The notes under the pieces: model-generated
What the model was told of the DNA's origin: nothing
Databases searched by the model: none
What the model saw: only the letters and a program-made list of their open reading frames with translations
Assembly (NCBI GenBank): GCA_001599755.1
Contig: BCHX01000001.1
Span: 4,340,001 to 4,404,000, forward strand
Source: Gliomastix tumulicola
Taxonomy: Eukaryota; Ascomycota; Sordariomycetes; Hypocreales; Bionectriaceae
DNA: 64,000 bases
Direction of reading: 5' to 3'
Program-made: the position numbers and the translations under genes
Shown here: piece after piece, positions 33,463-46,059 of the stretch
Layout: every line of letters begins with the position of its first letter
Numbering within the stretch: position 1 is the stretch's first letter

Positions 33463-36400
33463 CTGTGGAGGCGGAGACCAGATAGATTGACGGCGTCAAG
33501 ATTTCAAGTCTCTGTGCACGGCATGGGCATGGTCTGCAACTAAGCCGTATGAGACCAGGTCTGCGAAGGCCCTGTCCTAGGCCACCCCCGGCGATCAGAA
33601 GGGACGGCTGCTGCTGAATGGCCCACGTACTTGCCCGTTGGCTGCTTGCTAGATTAACCACGAAGAAATGAATGACGACCAAGGAACAAACTTGCAATGG
33701 GATCTCCTGCAAACCACACGCCCCTGGTTCCACCAACACCCCCTTGCTAGTGGCTAGGCTCAAGGGGCGTGCGCCTAACGTTAAGTGGCTGAATCTACCG
33801 GGCTCGTGGATGGTGACACCCATGTGCTGCCTCCAGGGAGGGTGTGCCACAAGAGAACAAAGATTCACATGCTCCGGGGAGTGGGGAGAGGCGTGTCGAG
33901 CAAACCAGCCAGAGCAAGGGGTCGCAGGTCCCAGTGAGCCGTACGTCTCGTACATTAGGTACATTGTGAGACGCCCGGGAATTCGATCTAGGAAGCCCAC
34001 TGGAGATGGAAGCCAGCCCGTGGGCAGAAGGCAACTGCGAGATCCACTGACAAATCCAACATGCATGTTTCCATGCCATGAGCCGTGTCTCTTCTCGTGT
34101 ATCGGCGCCAGCTGAGTCCAACGAGAGCAACGAGCCAACCAACATGTCAGGACCTGAGATATCACCGTGTCCGCGTCTGCCTGTGCCCAAGCTCGATGAC
34201 CCCTGAGCATTGTGCCCCTTAGCAGTTCCATCAGGCCAGGGGAAAACCATGAAGGGGAGACCGGCTCTCGTGACTCCATGCTGATTGTCCAGAGTACGAT
34301 CGTGGCGCTGGTTCGATTGACCATGATGTACGCTTCATCAGTCTACGAAGCTTGAATTGGCGCCGTAAGCCAGCAAGGGCCCTTGATGCTTGCCATGCAA
34401 ATGGTTCTTCGACACCACCTTGCGCAGGATGGATCCAGATGTGTACTGCACAGTGCCGTCGTGCTGCCTTGCATAACGGCATGACTCTCTCGGAGAGGAT
34501 GAGGCACGATGCTAACGGGCGCATCAACCGTAACACGCTGATCGCTCCGGTCCCGAGCGAGCTATATCGGAGATCACCCAGCATGCTACCGTTTGAGACT
34601 CAGTAACGTGTGCCGGTCCACTGACTCGTGTTGGACAGCCGTGATGACCTCCAAGCCGAGTCGCGTCGAGCAGAGTTTCCGTTCCCGCAGCCAGACGCGA
34701 AATCTTTGGAGAGCCGCAAGACCTCGCCCAAAGGAGCGACGGAAGTATGCAAGCGCACACACCAGACAGTGAGAGGCGAACAAGACTTTCACCAGTCAGG
34801 TCACCCTCCATCTTCCCGCTAGTGCAGCAAGTAGCTTCACTCAAACGTCGCCCCCAACAGCGCCCCATCCACAAACTGGGCGCCGGATGCCTCTTTCGCC
34901 TCCTCCCCGTCTGTTATCCCCCACGACTCGATACACTCTGACGGAGGCAATATTGACGACAAATAATAGAGCACGTTGTAGTCCCAATGTCATCGACACT
35001 AGCAGCATGCGCTAAGGCAGCCATGACACCCGCCAAAGGAGCGGGCCAGAGAAGTTGACAATCAAATAGCACGCACACTAGCAGGTATAAGCGCCTCAGC
35101 ACGAGTAAGAACTGGGTGGCACAGAATGCGGCTAGAGGCAGAAAGTGGTGAAGCAGGTCAGCAAGCCCGAACATTTCAGCAGCTCTCGTGACACACTCGT
35201 GTTCTTGCAGGGAATTAGGGGGGAGGTCCTCTCCACCCATTGATGATCTGCCCAGGCAGTGGCCGGGGCTGACCATGAGCCAAGAGCTTCCCCTTCCACT
35301 TTTGCCTGCCAGGCCCGCAGCTCGTTTAGAACCAACGAGAACGAGATGGCCGGCCGGGGTGGAGAGAGGACGAAAATCCAGCAGTTTTCCCAACAGAGAC
35401 GAACGTTTTGCGCCCCAAAGCCCACCTCCCCTCCATGGAAGACTAGCTTCAGGGCATGACGGCTCCGTGATGGTGTGGCGTAAAATGACTTTCTCATAAC
35501 GTTGCGTAGAGTGCCTCAGGAGCAGGAAAAGACAGATTTGAGTTTGAAGGGTCTGTAAATCACATGGTCGGAAATCGGAAATGCCCTGACAAGCTGGGGC
35601 CGCCACAATGACAGGGACGACATGCCCAGAGCGAGTCAGCTTGTCCACAGCGTTGGCAGATGGTCCAGAGTCTGTGACTGGTGGCTGAACGGGCAGGTCA
35701 GCTTCTGCGATGTTTGATATCCATTTGACTTCCGAAGCCCTGGTCACGGAAATAAGAAGCGAAAATTGCAGAAAGAGGGCCGGTGAGGTTTTAGCTGGGG
35801 CGTTCGTATCAACCCGTCCGGTGAGGGTCCTTTTCTCGACATGTGTTCTTTCGCCGCCCTGTGGCTTCTTCTTTTTCTTGTCTAGTCATGCTCGTGTATC
35901 AGACTTCAGCTCAGTCAGAGCCGTGCGCCGCACAGAGCGTCAGGCGAACCATTATGTATCAACGGAGATATCGTATCCAAGCCACGACCTCTTAGGCCAT
36001 GTCGCCCGACGGTGGCTTGCTTGTTGAATACCGACCGGCGTAGGGATTCGGCGTTTATGTGCGGAGCTGGCAGGGCAGGTCGGTCCATTAGGGATCAAGC
36101 GTGTGGCGATGCGCCTCGTCAAGGAGGGGAGGGTAGCGCCACGAACACACCTGGAAGGGAAGAGATAAGCAACAAAGCATAGACGATTGTCCAACGTACC
36201 GCACATGGCAGCTCTGGCGGCCAACGATGCTAGAATGAATTAGGGAGAAAATCCCCGGGGTTTCATAGCGAGACAAGAGTGACGGGCAGCAGTGCCAATT
36301 CCCCGGTCGGGCCAATCCCAAGCCAATCTCCTCCAGCCCACCAGCAAAGCCACAGGGAAAGCTGGGCAGAGCTGGCCCAGCGCCGGGCAAGGATCCTGAC

Positions 36401-39400
36401 GTGAGTGTCAATCTGAGGCGAGGATGCGATTGGCTCCCTGGCTGGAGTCCGAAGTTGCAGGGGGTTATTCCGACGATCACAGGGCAAGATCGGTCCCGAA
36501 ATTTAGTAGGTGTGGATAACTTGCTCGTGCTGCTCGTGCTGCTCGTGCCTTCCTCGGGGGCTCTTTCCATTTCTGTGTGGGGTTGTGGGGCTCCAGCGAG
36601 GGCGTGGGGCAAATACATTGGACAGGTACCGTTTCGGACGCCCCTTCCTAACGCTTTGGGGAATTACCCCACTGGCTTCCGCCCCACGCGCGTGTGATTG
36701 GCTGGCTGATGCTGGCTGTCAAGCCCCTCCAGCTTGTGAGCTTTTAGCCTATCGCCTAAGATATTCTCGAAAAAGCTTCCAACTGGCTTCTATACGGGCG
36801 ACAGGTTAGAGAGGGCTTATGGCAAGCGACTATCCTGTTAAAATGACCAGCACATCACAAATCCAAGGCCCATCTTCTCGTCAGCCGTTTCAAGCGCGGC
36901 TCGCATGGACACGGAGCACGGATGCTGACCCTGGTCGATGCAAGAATTGGTCAGTGAGGTACGGCCGCACAGACAAGATGCAGCTTTGAGCAGGGAGAGA
37001 CCGGACGACCCCAGTTAGCATTGCCCAAGTGCAGCCAACGCACGCAGCAAGATGCAAACACATGAGACCCTTTTCCCTCGGGACCCAACTACCTCGGGTT
37101 GAACATTCTTTGACAACGTCACCGGAAGAACTTGGTAACATTCGTAGGAGAAATGCCCCTTGGGCACCGGTACAGATATGGTCGAGAAAACGGACGAAGT
37201 GTGCAAGGCCCGGCAGTCGTCAATGGTCATGCCGAAAGTCCACTTCCCAGACGGCGTTATGAACTGCCATTTGACAGGTCACATCAACCTCGACCACCGA
37301 TGGCAAGCGCCCTGTTCGACTAGGCACATTGGGCTAACGTGCCCGCACAGATGCCTCATTTAAATTCCGACGGACGAGTATCAAAGTCTGGACTAGCTTC
37401 TGTTGCTAGCAGCCGTGGCGGCTCACGCATTGACACCCTCTCATTGTTGACAATTGCGAGCAAACCGTTCGGTACTTCTCCAGACGGAGTCAGACACAGC
37501 CCCCGTTTCATGCCAGGACAGGACGACCTGACAGGTTGACGTGGCCGGGGGATGCAGGGTCTGCAATCTACATCCAACGTCAAGCATTTATTACGGAGCG
37601 CCTGATTACATGTGCCAACCTTGAGGTAGGTATCCTTATCGGCTGACTGCCAAGTTGGTCGTCGGCCGCTCCCCTTGCAACGTTAACTTCGGCATCTCAC
37701 GTTCGCCACAGATCAAGTCGCCGGAGGAGAGGGTATACAATCATGCGGCGGGCTGTCAGCATCAGCAGGAAGCAGTTAGCGTGCGCTGTACGATGATGTG
37801 TGCTCATCTGCAGGGTTACATGGCATGTCGGCCAATGCAGACACCATCTCCTTATAGCAGATCTTGGTTCCGCCTGTTATTGCATGCCCGCCCAAAGGCC
37901 CGTATGCACGCGTCTTCGGCAGATGCGACCGTCGTAATCCAATAATGAAACCCGACACATTGCATGAGGCTCACTCCTGACCATTGCCTGTCCTGTGAGA
38001 GGTCCTGCTTCGGCCGAGTGGACGAATCCGGTACTTGCGTCCCGGTCGCTCCTGCCCTGGATGTGAGAGGTGTGAGACTTAGGGTAGCCACGTCGTGACC
38101 TCGAGAGTGAGGCAGGCACGACGGGATCCGGATTGCCCGATCAGAGCACAAATGGCAGCTGTGAGGAATTAAGGAAAGCCCGGGCGGAATTAGACCGCTG
38201 GATTCTCCCACTGACCACCCCAGACACACACACACACTCGCTTTTCCTCACTCCCGCCCCTTGTCATGGCCAGGCCTGCATGTAGAATTACCTCCGTCCG
38301 AGCGACCCAACGCCCGGTATGGGTGGAAGCGACGATTCGCCTGTGCACCAGCGGCCGTACCGCTTCTCCACATTCCAGAGCTCCGTCCGGCCTTCGACAA
38401 GCAAGTCGACAAGCGTCGCCGCCCAACCGCCGATGGGTGTTGCGTGAGTGGTGATGATGGGCAGCTGTTTGGATAGATGTTTGTGCCCGGAGTCGGGATC
38501 ACTACAGTTTCACTAATACTTCACAAGATCTGCGTTCGCAAGCAAGACCGTACTCGGAAAGCATTCTCCGGGCTTGTGCGCTCTGATCGATCAAGCGTGC
38601 CTGTTGTCACTCTTACCGGCCTGCTGGGACAGTTCCCTACCGCTTCAGGACCTCAGGGACCGGTATGACAGGTTCGACGCAAGGAAAGTTCCCGAGCTGG
38701 CAGGGCACACAGCCCAGAGCTCGGGGACTACATGCATACGTCAAAATGGCACAGAGGCCGGGGTGTCTGATCTACATGGCGATGCAATCGAGTGATGTGC
38801 ATGCCATCGTGTCGTGCAGCCTGTGCAGACCGCCATATGGAGATCGACTGTCGCCTTCAGCCACCGATGCCACCAATGACACCGTGGCTGCCGCTGCTCC
38901 GGGGAACGGCGGCCTCTCACCGCTTCTTCATCGCAATCGACGTGTTCGCAAGAGACCCTGTTGGACGACGCCAGTCGCCCCAGCCGGGTGCCTTTCGTGT
39001 GAGGGCAGCCAGAGCAACAGAGATTGGCGTAACGCCAAGTTGCCGGCGACAAGCGATATGAGGTGTCGGCAGCTCCCTCAAGGGTACGACGGACTCGGAA
39101 AAGGTCGCCAGCGCCAATCCTCCGAGGGTGCTGGCCCGGACTCTCTTCGCCATGAGGATCGCAGTACGTGCAGCATCGTATGTTGGCGTCATTCAAAGAA
39201 GCGGTCACGACCTGTCGTGCGCCTTACTGGTACAAGGGTGGCTACGCTCTGCCCATCGGATTGCTTGCTCACAAGCTTTGTGGAAGTGAGAAACCGTAAT
39301 CCCGCAGACCGTGCGACAGTGTGAGTAACGCTCCTTGCGTTTGGCATCAGTCCATTATCCGCAAGTTGCTTCGTATGCAGCCATATCGCCGATTTGTAAG

Positions 39401-42371
39401 TCCGCATGGTGAAATACGATCTTTGCCCGTGGAGTCATAATATCGACCCTTCTTGAGCCCGACCAGGCCGGCTTGCAGGAGCACGATGCTTCATAGCACT
39501 CGAGTAGTGCAACAACTTGGAGGTTTCTGGCCACAATCGAACCAGCTTCATCATTCGAGTACGATCTTGGCGCAGGCAGGCACCATGCTCTTGTATCCCA
39601 AGAACTGAAACAGCGACCAGTAGCATCAGCGAGTCCCTCACCGCCATGTCTCGCGATTTCTTCACAGCCAACTTTCACGGCTCGAGAAAAAGTAGGCAGC
39701 TTCTCGTCACGCCTCGCGAGGTGCACAAACACGCCGGTCTCACCAATGTACGGGCATTCGGCGAAGACACGGGTGCGTGAGCCTCGGGCCAAGGTGAGGC
39801 ACGGACGGAGGAATGACCTAGGGCATAGCACCTTGCGAAGTCGGGAGGTCCCCGAGACTCGCTCCGATGACGACGGCTTGCTCTACAGAAATCTGCGTGG
39901 CGCGGCCCGCCCAGTCTTACCTGGAATGGTTCGTAGGCTGAGCCACATCCACGGGTTGTGTCTTCTACTCTCAGCTGCTGCAACAAGTGTCCAATGGAAC
40001 GGAATGCGGAGTGCGACGGGGATCTCTCGGTCATGGTGCCAACCACGAGGGTAGTAAGAGGGGGGGGATAGGGCGGTCTTACAAACACACCGTCCTCGAA
40101 CGGGCAGAACACAGATTGCATACCGCCTTTCGCCGTTGCACCCCCTCGACCCTGCGACTCCTCCCCGCCTGGCCCCGCATGAAGAGATGTGGTGGTGACT
40201 AGTCATCCTCGTCTCATGTAACCAGGTATTATGCATGGTGGTGCCGGTGGTGCTGGTGGTGCTCTCAGAAGCCAACCTGATCTCGTCTCCATCCGGGATG
40301 AAAAAGCTCTTCCGTCCCCTGCCATGAAGACGGGAAATGTTCAACACGTATCACCCTAGACACCACAGGGTGCGCATTGTCCACCGGTGTTCGACCGAGT
40401 GCCCAACTCCGTGACTCCTACGAATGGCCTGCTCAATTCAGGTCCTTGTTGGTCGCTGGACCAGGCATCAGTACCAAGAGAGACGGGGGGTTCTCAGCGT
40501 CGGCAGATGTTGCATTGACGACAGAAAGCAGGATTTCCCCCCTGGCGGACACTGGCAAGGCAGTGTGACGGCACATCTTCTACAAGATGGGAGGAAATAT
40601 AAGGGTGCCTCGAATGCTTGTTAGACTGGAGCAGCCCTAAGCATGATGCATTCAACTCATCTGACCGCCGTCCTCGGTCCACTTTGGTTGGGAAGACACT
40701 GGATTGTCCAGAAGCCGCGTCCTTCTGAATCTGGCATCCCGGACCCGCGCGGTTGGTTTCTGACAATCTCCCACCTGTTCCGGGCTGATATCTGTGCTTC
40801 GGGCATGAGCATGTCAGCAGCAGAATGGAACAGAAATTCGCCGGATGCAACCTGTTGGCACTTGCGCATATACTCACCCTCCCTCCTTCTCCTCCTTTCT
40901 GCCCCCGCCCGTCACATGTGGCGATGGACCAGGGGGCCTTCAGGAATATCCATTCCTTCGGGGCTGTCTTCACCCCTCTTGTGTGAGACGATGTGACGCG
41001 TACGGTAGATTGAAGAGACATTCAACTTAGGCAAAACAGAAATGATGAGGCAGGGGCCATCCGCACATATGAAGGGCCGAAGCTACTTCAGAGAGTGTCT
41101 TGCATGCCGGCATGACAGAAATTGCGGCAATGAGAAGTGTGTGTCTATGTGTGGGTGGATATGGTGAGCATGACATGGTTACACACGCATCTACAGATTG
41201 GGCATATCATGCATGGCAGTCTTGATCCGACACACGCCGTGTCCAATTAGGCACTGCGTAAAGGGAAGGGAGGGGCAGCATCGCTGAGCTGTCCGGATCT
41301 GAACAGCTTTATCGTCAACGAAAAGGGGGGCAGGGCTAGCATTGGCTCGGCCTTTCTCGGGTCATCATTGACGAGAGGAATCAAGCATGCATCTCGCAAA
41401 CGCCCGCTGCTCCAGGCCCCAGATCACCGTCTCTGCAACTAGCTCGGGGTTGTCCTGTGGTTCTGACAGCTGTCACCTCTGAACCTCCCGCCTCGTTTCG
41501 CTTCCCGGCTCAGGCTGCCGTCCGCCTAGCGGGTGCGCTACGGTTGCGCTTCCCAGGACCGCTCTCGTCACGGAATCAAAGGCGGCCTGTTCCGCGCAGT
41601 TTGCCGAAGTGAAATGAACGGTTCGCTCTGTGTGGTGGAGGTCCAGGTCGGTCCTTTTCTCCAACTTTGAGGAGGGGTTTCAGAGTGAGAATTAATTTGC
41701 GGCTCGTTGTAACAGGTAAGCACTGGGCGATTGCCCAATCTGTGCCTCGTCCCTTGGAGATATTGGCGACGTCTTGCAGAGACAATCCAGGGCAGGTTCT
41801 TGTCTGTCCTGGCAGCGACAAGGGACGAAGCGCAGGGCAGACACATACGGAATTGCGGAATGCATTATGATGTTTCATTATTGGCGCCCCTCCCCTCCTT
41901 TTGTTGGTCCTAGCGTCCTGTCAAAGGTGTCAAGTGTCAAGGAAGCTTGTCATAGAAGCCTGACCAGACCCTTGCAGCGGATTGGCATGACCCCCCCTTT
42001 TTACCACATCCTCGTACTGCCCATGCCAGTTCAGGTTGGCTTTGGACTTTGCTGCCATCCTTGACCTTGAAGAAACAGACGGCATGGCCGAACATTTAGC
42101 TCGATGGCAATTCCTTAACAGACACCACCACGATCGGCCATAGATGAGTTTGGTAAGTGGTCCGTGTGTGTGTGTTGGTTGTTGACGGTCTTAGCTGGCC
42201 CGCCGCCTTTGGCCCCCAACGCTTGGAGGGCATGTAAGCGATTACCTCGGCCAACTCAGGCTCAAATGCGAGTCGAGAGTCAGGTCGGCACCGCTTTGAG
42301 GAGCAGGAGGAGGATGGCACTCCTTGTGTTCTGTTGGAAGCCGGACCACAAATCCAGGCGGTAAGCCGGGC

Positions 42372-42393
42372 ATATTATATTATATTATATTAT
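42372..42393 (+). repeat. ATATT pentanucleotide microsatellite
   Basis: About four ATATT units, directly followed by a TAACGTTA palindrome. Confidence 0.8.
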
Positions 42394-43068
42394 AACGTTA
42401 ATGACGTTGTATGGAGCTGGAGCTGCAGCCGCGTGTTTTCATGTGCTCTTCTCCCTCCCCTCGCTTCTTCCCACTCCTCTCTTTTCTCTTTGGTCCGATA
42501 TTTGAGCTTTCAGACCCCGTGCGGATCGGGCGATTATGTCAAAAGAGTGCCCACCTGGTGAAGGGGCAGTGTCTGTTGTACAGGGACAGGGGCAGTCCTT
42601 ATTAGTGTGAACCGGACCAGGGGTTCGGGGGTCTTGGTTGAGCGTTTTGGGCCTTTGGGTGAGGGCATTGCCTTGGTCATGGACGGAGACATGACCAGGG
42701 GATTTCTGAAGCGAAAGGCAGAGGCCAGCAGAGATCAAGGAAACGATCACCGCCTAAGCAATTTTTTTTTTTTTTTTTTGGCGCAGATACCCAGAAAACA
42801 AGGGCAGGGTCTGCTTGCTAGAGCGCCTTTTATGTCGAGCTCGGCCGAGAGGAGGTGAGCAATCAGGCCATGATGATGATATAGCAGACGGCGGTCCGAC
42901 GAGGGAACTTTTAGCGAAAGCGAGATGACCCATCGACGAGATGAGTCTCTCCCTTGCAAATGCAAACGTGCTCAGAGGAACATGTTCGTGGACGGAAGGT
43001 GACTTGCAGCGTCGGGTATCTCAAAGTGCCCCTTGGCCGTTGCGTTAGCCTCGGGGGCGGCCGCTTGT

Positions 43069-43089
43069 TGCATGCATGGATGCATGCAT
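43069..43089. repeat. Paired TGCATGCAT palindromes
   Basis: Two copies of TGCATGCAT separated by GGA, about 500 bp upstream of the prolyl 4-hydroxylase start. The octamer TGCATGCA is self-complementary, so each copy is a possible dimer site. Confidence 0.65.
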
Positions 43090-43596
43090 TCTGCATACGC
43101 GTATGCTGCTACTCAGTTGGGTTGACTGCGGCTGATTAGTGATTGATGAACATGGGCAGGCAACAAGCTATCTTAGCTATATTGCCTCACGGCCCGACAA
43201 GCCAGTGGCGAAGGAACATTGTGACGTGAGTGTGCATATACCAGTATGCGTGCAAATGAGATAGCGGTATTCTCCAACCAGATGTACGAAGCATGCGGAG
43301 GGAGGAAATGAAGCTGGGCGTGAGCATGAGGGTGAATGTATGACAGATACATACTACTTAGATACTTGTACTCAAGTACAGGGTGAGTGAAGAAAAGAGA
43401 CGACCAACGAGGGGGAAAGACCAGGTGAGACCCCACCTTCTGCAGGACTGTTCTTTCCGTCTTCCATCTTCTGGTTCTCGTTCCCACTTTCCATCTTTGG
43501 GGCCGATTCGTAGATGTCCATCCAATTCGACAACATTATCAGCCACGGAGACAGGAGTTGAAGACGGACCTCCTAGACGGGACGGTCTTTTCCCCA

Positions 43597-44481
43597 ATGC
43601 TGTCGTACGTCGTGGCCCTCGTGGCCGCCGTTATCTTCCTCGCCAACCCCATCAGCGAGATCTTCTTCCCCCGGGATGCCACCCTCCGCCAGAAGACATC
43701 CCCCGCTGGTGGCCGTCGGGGAAACCCGCGGCCGAAGCTGAACGAGTCGATGCTGGCCATTGACGCGCCCAACGCCACCGCGCCGGACTGCCCGCCGGAC
43801 ACCTACGTCGCGCGGGTCCTCAGCCGCGAGCCGCTGGTCGTGTACCTCGAGGGCTTCCTGCGCGACGACGAGCGGCGGCACCTCCTCGAGGTCAGCGAGC
43901 CGCTCTTCGAGCCGTCGACGGTGACGCACGACGCCCGCACGGCGGCGCGGGACACGGCGGTCCGGGACTCGGCCGTGGCGCTCGTCCCGCGGACGGACGC
44001 CGTGCGGTGCGTCGAGAGGCGGGCGAGGGCGGTGCAGGGCTGGCGCCGGGACACGTGGGTGGAGAGGCTGCGGACGCAGCGGTACGTGGCGCCGGGGGGA
44101 CACTACGCGCACCACTTCGACTGGAGCGGGAACGTGGGCGGCTGGGGCCGGGTGAGCAGCTTCATGGTGTGGGTGGACGACGGGCACGAGGAGCTCGAGG
44201 GGGGAGGGACGGAGTTCCCGCTGCTGGAGGCCAAGGTCGGCGAGGAGGCGAGGGACTGGTGGTGCGGCGTGGCGGAGTGCGGTGGTGGTGATGCTGAGGG
44301 CGAGGGCGAGGGCGCGGGCGTCAACGGGACTACGTTCAAGGTGGTGCCGGGCAACGCCGTCTACTGGGAGAACTTTGCGCTCGATGGACGCGGGTATCAA
44401 GAGACGTGGCATGCCGGACTGCCAGTTACGAAGGGCACGAAAGTCGGACTCAACATATGGAGCTTTGGACGAATCGAATAA
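43597..44481 (+). CDS. Prolyl 4-hydroxylase-like Fe(II)/2-oxoglutarate dioxygenase
   Basis: Membrane-anchored hydroxylase of the P4H alpha-subunit fold; the substrate in fungi is not established. A single exon encodes 294 aa. A signal-anchor helix (LSYVVALVAAVIFLA, residues 2-16) leads into a lumenal domain with N-glycosylation sites. Catalytic residues are complete: Fe ligands His173 and Asp175 in HFD, His272, and 2-oxoglutarate-binding Lys282 ten residues later. GGGTEFP and WCGVAEC are also typical of fungal members. The frame is open for 13 codons upstream to a possible acceptor site (GACAG at about 43546-43550), so an upstream exon is possible; the first ATG was preferred since it begins the anchor. 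Convergent with the protease, 126 bp apart. Confidence 0.88.
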   Translation: MLSYVVALVAAVIFLANPISEIFFPRDATLRQKTSPAGGRRGNPRPKLNESMLAIDAPNATAPDCPPDTYVARVLSREPLVVYLEGFLRDDERRHLLEVSEPLFEPSTVTHDARTAARDTAVRDSAVALVPRTDAVRCVERRARAVQGWRRDTWVERLRTQRYVAPGGHYAHHFDWSGNVGGWGRVSSFMVWVDDGHEELEGGGTEFPLLEAKVGEEARDWWCGVAECGGGDAEGEGEGAGVNGTTFKVVPGNAVYWENFALDGRGYQETWHAGLPVTKGTKVGLNIWSFGRIE

Positions 44482-44607
44482 GAAGAGACAAACGATCTTG
44501 ATATATAACAAGCAAGCTACCGGACCATCATGAACCAAAACACCGAAATCCAAAGACCGAAATCCAAAGAGATATATAGTTTTTCACACCTTTTTCACAC
44601 CTCGACA

Positions 44608-46059
44608 TCACAGAAGCCACCCAACAACGGCTGCCACGAACACAGGCACACCCAAGCCCAGCGTGGATGGCGCTACAGACGCGCCAGCACCCTCGGTCCC
44701 GGTCTCTGTCGTCGTTGGCGCACTCGGCAGGCCCGACGTGGCCGTGACATCGCTCGTCGCCGTCGCCGCCGAGGGCACGGCGTTGCTGCCCGAGCCGATC
44801 TGGGCGATGTCGCTCCGCGTGGCGTTGAAGCGGCTCTGCGCGAGCGAGACCTCGTTGTTGTCGATGTCGAAGACGACGTACGCGCTGCGCAGGAACGTGT
44901 CGCCCAGGATGACGGTGTCAGAGCCCGCGGGCGCGATGCCGAACTGGCACGCGGAGCTGCCGCCGTTCTGCGAGCCCGTGTCGCTGCTGCTCGAGAGGGT
45001 GGAGAGCACGAGCTCGTTGAGCGGCACGTTGATGGAGATGGAGTCGGCGAAGCGGTACGTCATGTTGACGTTCTGGCTCGCGAGGTCGCAGGCGACGATG
45101 CCGACGCCCTGCTTCTCGTCGAGTGTCGCACCCACGGCCTGGAAGATGGCGGCCGTCACGTCGTTGGGCAGGTACGTGAGCGAGGTGCCGGTGTCGAGGA
45201 GAGCCGCCACGGCGTTGGACGTTGTCGAAAGGCTCTGCCCGTCGAGCTGGACGTCCGTCATGGCGACGAAGAACTCGGCGTGCACCCCGCCGCTGCTCTG
45301 CACGGGGACCGTCACGAGGTCACCCTCGTACTGCGCGCGGTCCACCCCGCCGAACAGCAGGCTCCCCGTGCTGGCGTCGAGGTCGTTGAGCCAGATGCTG
45401 TACGCATTCGACGCGATGACCTTGTCCGCCGTCAGCTTCGCGGGCAGGTTCTGGTACGGCTGCATGCCCGCGTTGGTCGACTGCGCCTCGTTGATGGGGT
45501 ACCCGAGCCCGAGGATGGCCAGCGGCGTCGAGCTCTCGTAGCCGATGCCGAACTGCAGGTCGCTCACCGTCTGCCCGGCGAAGCGCACCGTGTCCGTCGC
45601 GTAGTCGCCCCCGGCGGCGTTGCCCCCCGCGTACGAGATGTTGAACTCGCTGTTGACATACTGGTACGACGACGACGCGTTGGCGTTGTACGTCCCGCTC
45701 GTCGAGCACGGGTCCTGCCGCAGCCGGCACAGCCGCGACGACGCCGAGTTGACCCAGAGGTCGCTGCTGCCCGTGTCGATGTTGACCGTGAAGGCCTGCG
45801 CGGGGCTGCCGATGGTGATGTTGAGCGCGTACAGGCTGAGCTGGTTGTCGATGTCGGCGTTGACGGAGCCGTCCCTCCGCGCGTGGCGTCTCGTCCGGCG
45901 GGCGGTGTCGTGGGCTACGGGATCCAGGATCGTGTTGCGTCGGATGTCGAGCTGGAGGACGCGTGGCGGGCCGTCGGCGGGTGAGCGCTTGGTGAGGGTG
46001 ATGGCATCTGCCGTCGAGGCGGAGAGGAAGAGGAGGGGGAGGAGGGTTGGTGGTCTCAT
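44608..46059 (-). CDS. GPI-anchored secreted aspartic protease (yapsin/OpsB type)
   Basis: Pepsin-family (A1) endopeptidase expected at the cell surface. A single exon encodes 483 aa. A signal peptide (residues 1-20) is followed by a propeptide ending in basic sites (RRTRRHARR) suited to kexin cleavage. Catalytic motifs are DTGSSDLW with Asp95 and DTGTSLTYL with Asp289. A Cys pair near residue 112-120 forms the usual small loop. The last 60 residues are Ser/Thr/Ala-rich and end in a hydrophobic tail (GLGVPVFVAAVVGWLL), the pattern of a GPI-attachment signal. Start is the first ATG giving a proper signal peptide; the frame opens further upstream only through a CA-rich leader. A GPI-pathway gene, PBN1, lies elsewhere in this window. 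Confidence 0.93.
   Translation of the reverse strand: MRPPTLLPLLFLSASTADAITLTKRSPADGPPRVLQLDIRRNTILDPVAHDTARRTRRHARRDGSVNADIDNQLSLYALNITIGSPAQAFTVNIDTGSSDLWVNSASSRLCRLRQDPCSTSGTYNANASSSYQYVNSEFNISYAGGNAAGGDYATDTVRFAGQTVSDLQFGIGYESSTPLAILGLGYPINEAQSTNAGMQPYQNLPAKLTADKVIASNAYSIWLNDLDASTGSLLFGGVDRAQYEGDLVTVPVQSSGGVHAEFFVAMTDVQLDGQSLSTTSNAVAALLDTGTSLTYLPNDVTAAIFQAVGATLDEKQGVGIVACDLASQNVNMTYRFADSISINVPLNELVLSTLSSSSDTGSQNGGSSACQFGIAPAGSDTVILGDTFLRSAYVVFDIDNNEVSLAQSRFNATRSDIAQIGSGSNAVPSAATATSDVTATSGLPSAPTTTETGTEGAGASVAPSTLGLGVPVFVAAVVGWLL

Larger units (their letters stand above)
32612..43596. other. 11-kb divergent intergenic block, no supportable gene
   Basis: Separates the homeobox gene and the prolyl 4-hydroxylase gene, which point away from each other. 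Several open frames of 150-330 codons exist, but none shows a domain, signal peptide or credible exon partners, and their composition looks random. There is no terminal-repeat, integrase or transposase signature and no AT-rich RIP-like stretch. Simple sequence includes a GT tract (33441-33462), an ATATT tract (42372-42393) and an 18-nt T run (42762-42779). The most likely content is a long leader and regulatory DNA for the homeobox gene, possibly with non-coding RNA. Confidence 0.6.

Noticed and set aside
33332..34324. 330-codon minus-strand open frame upstream of the homeobox gene
   Set aside because: No domain, no compositional bias typical of coding, starts in a repeat-containing stretch; looks like chance.
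34914..35747. 277-codon minus-strand open frame
   Set aside because: No recognisable motif or splice-linked exon; random-looking amino-acid composition.
38665..39324. 219-codon plus-strand open frame and its antisense companion
   Set aside because: Both strands are open with similar random-looking composition and no known family; not supportable as a gene.
32612..43596. Transposon remnant in the 11-kb block
   Set aside because: No transposase or reverse-transcriptase-like frame, no terminal inverted repeats noticed, and no AT-rich RIP-type composition.
44530..45984. 484-codon open frame antisense to the aspartic protease
   Set aside because: Arg/Val/Ala/Glu-rich composition is the expected shadow of the GC-rich protease frame; no domain is visible.
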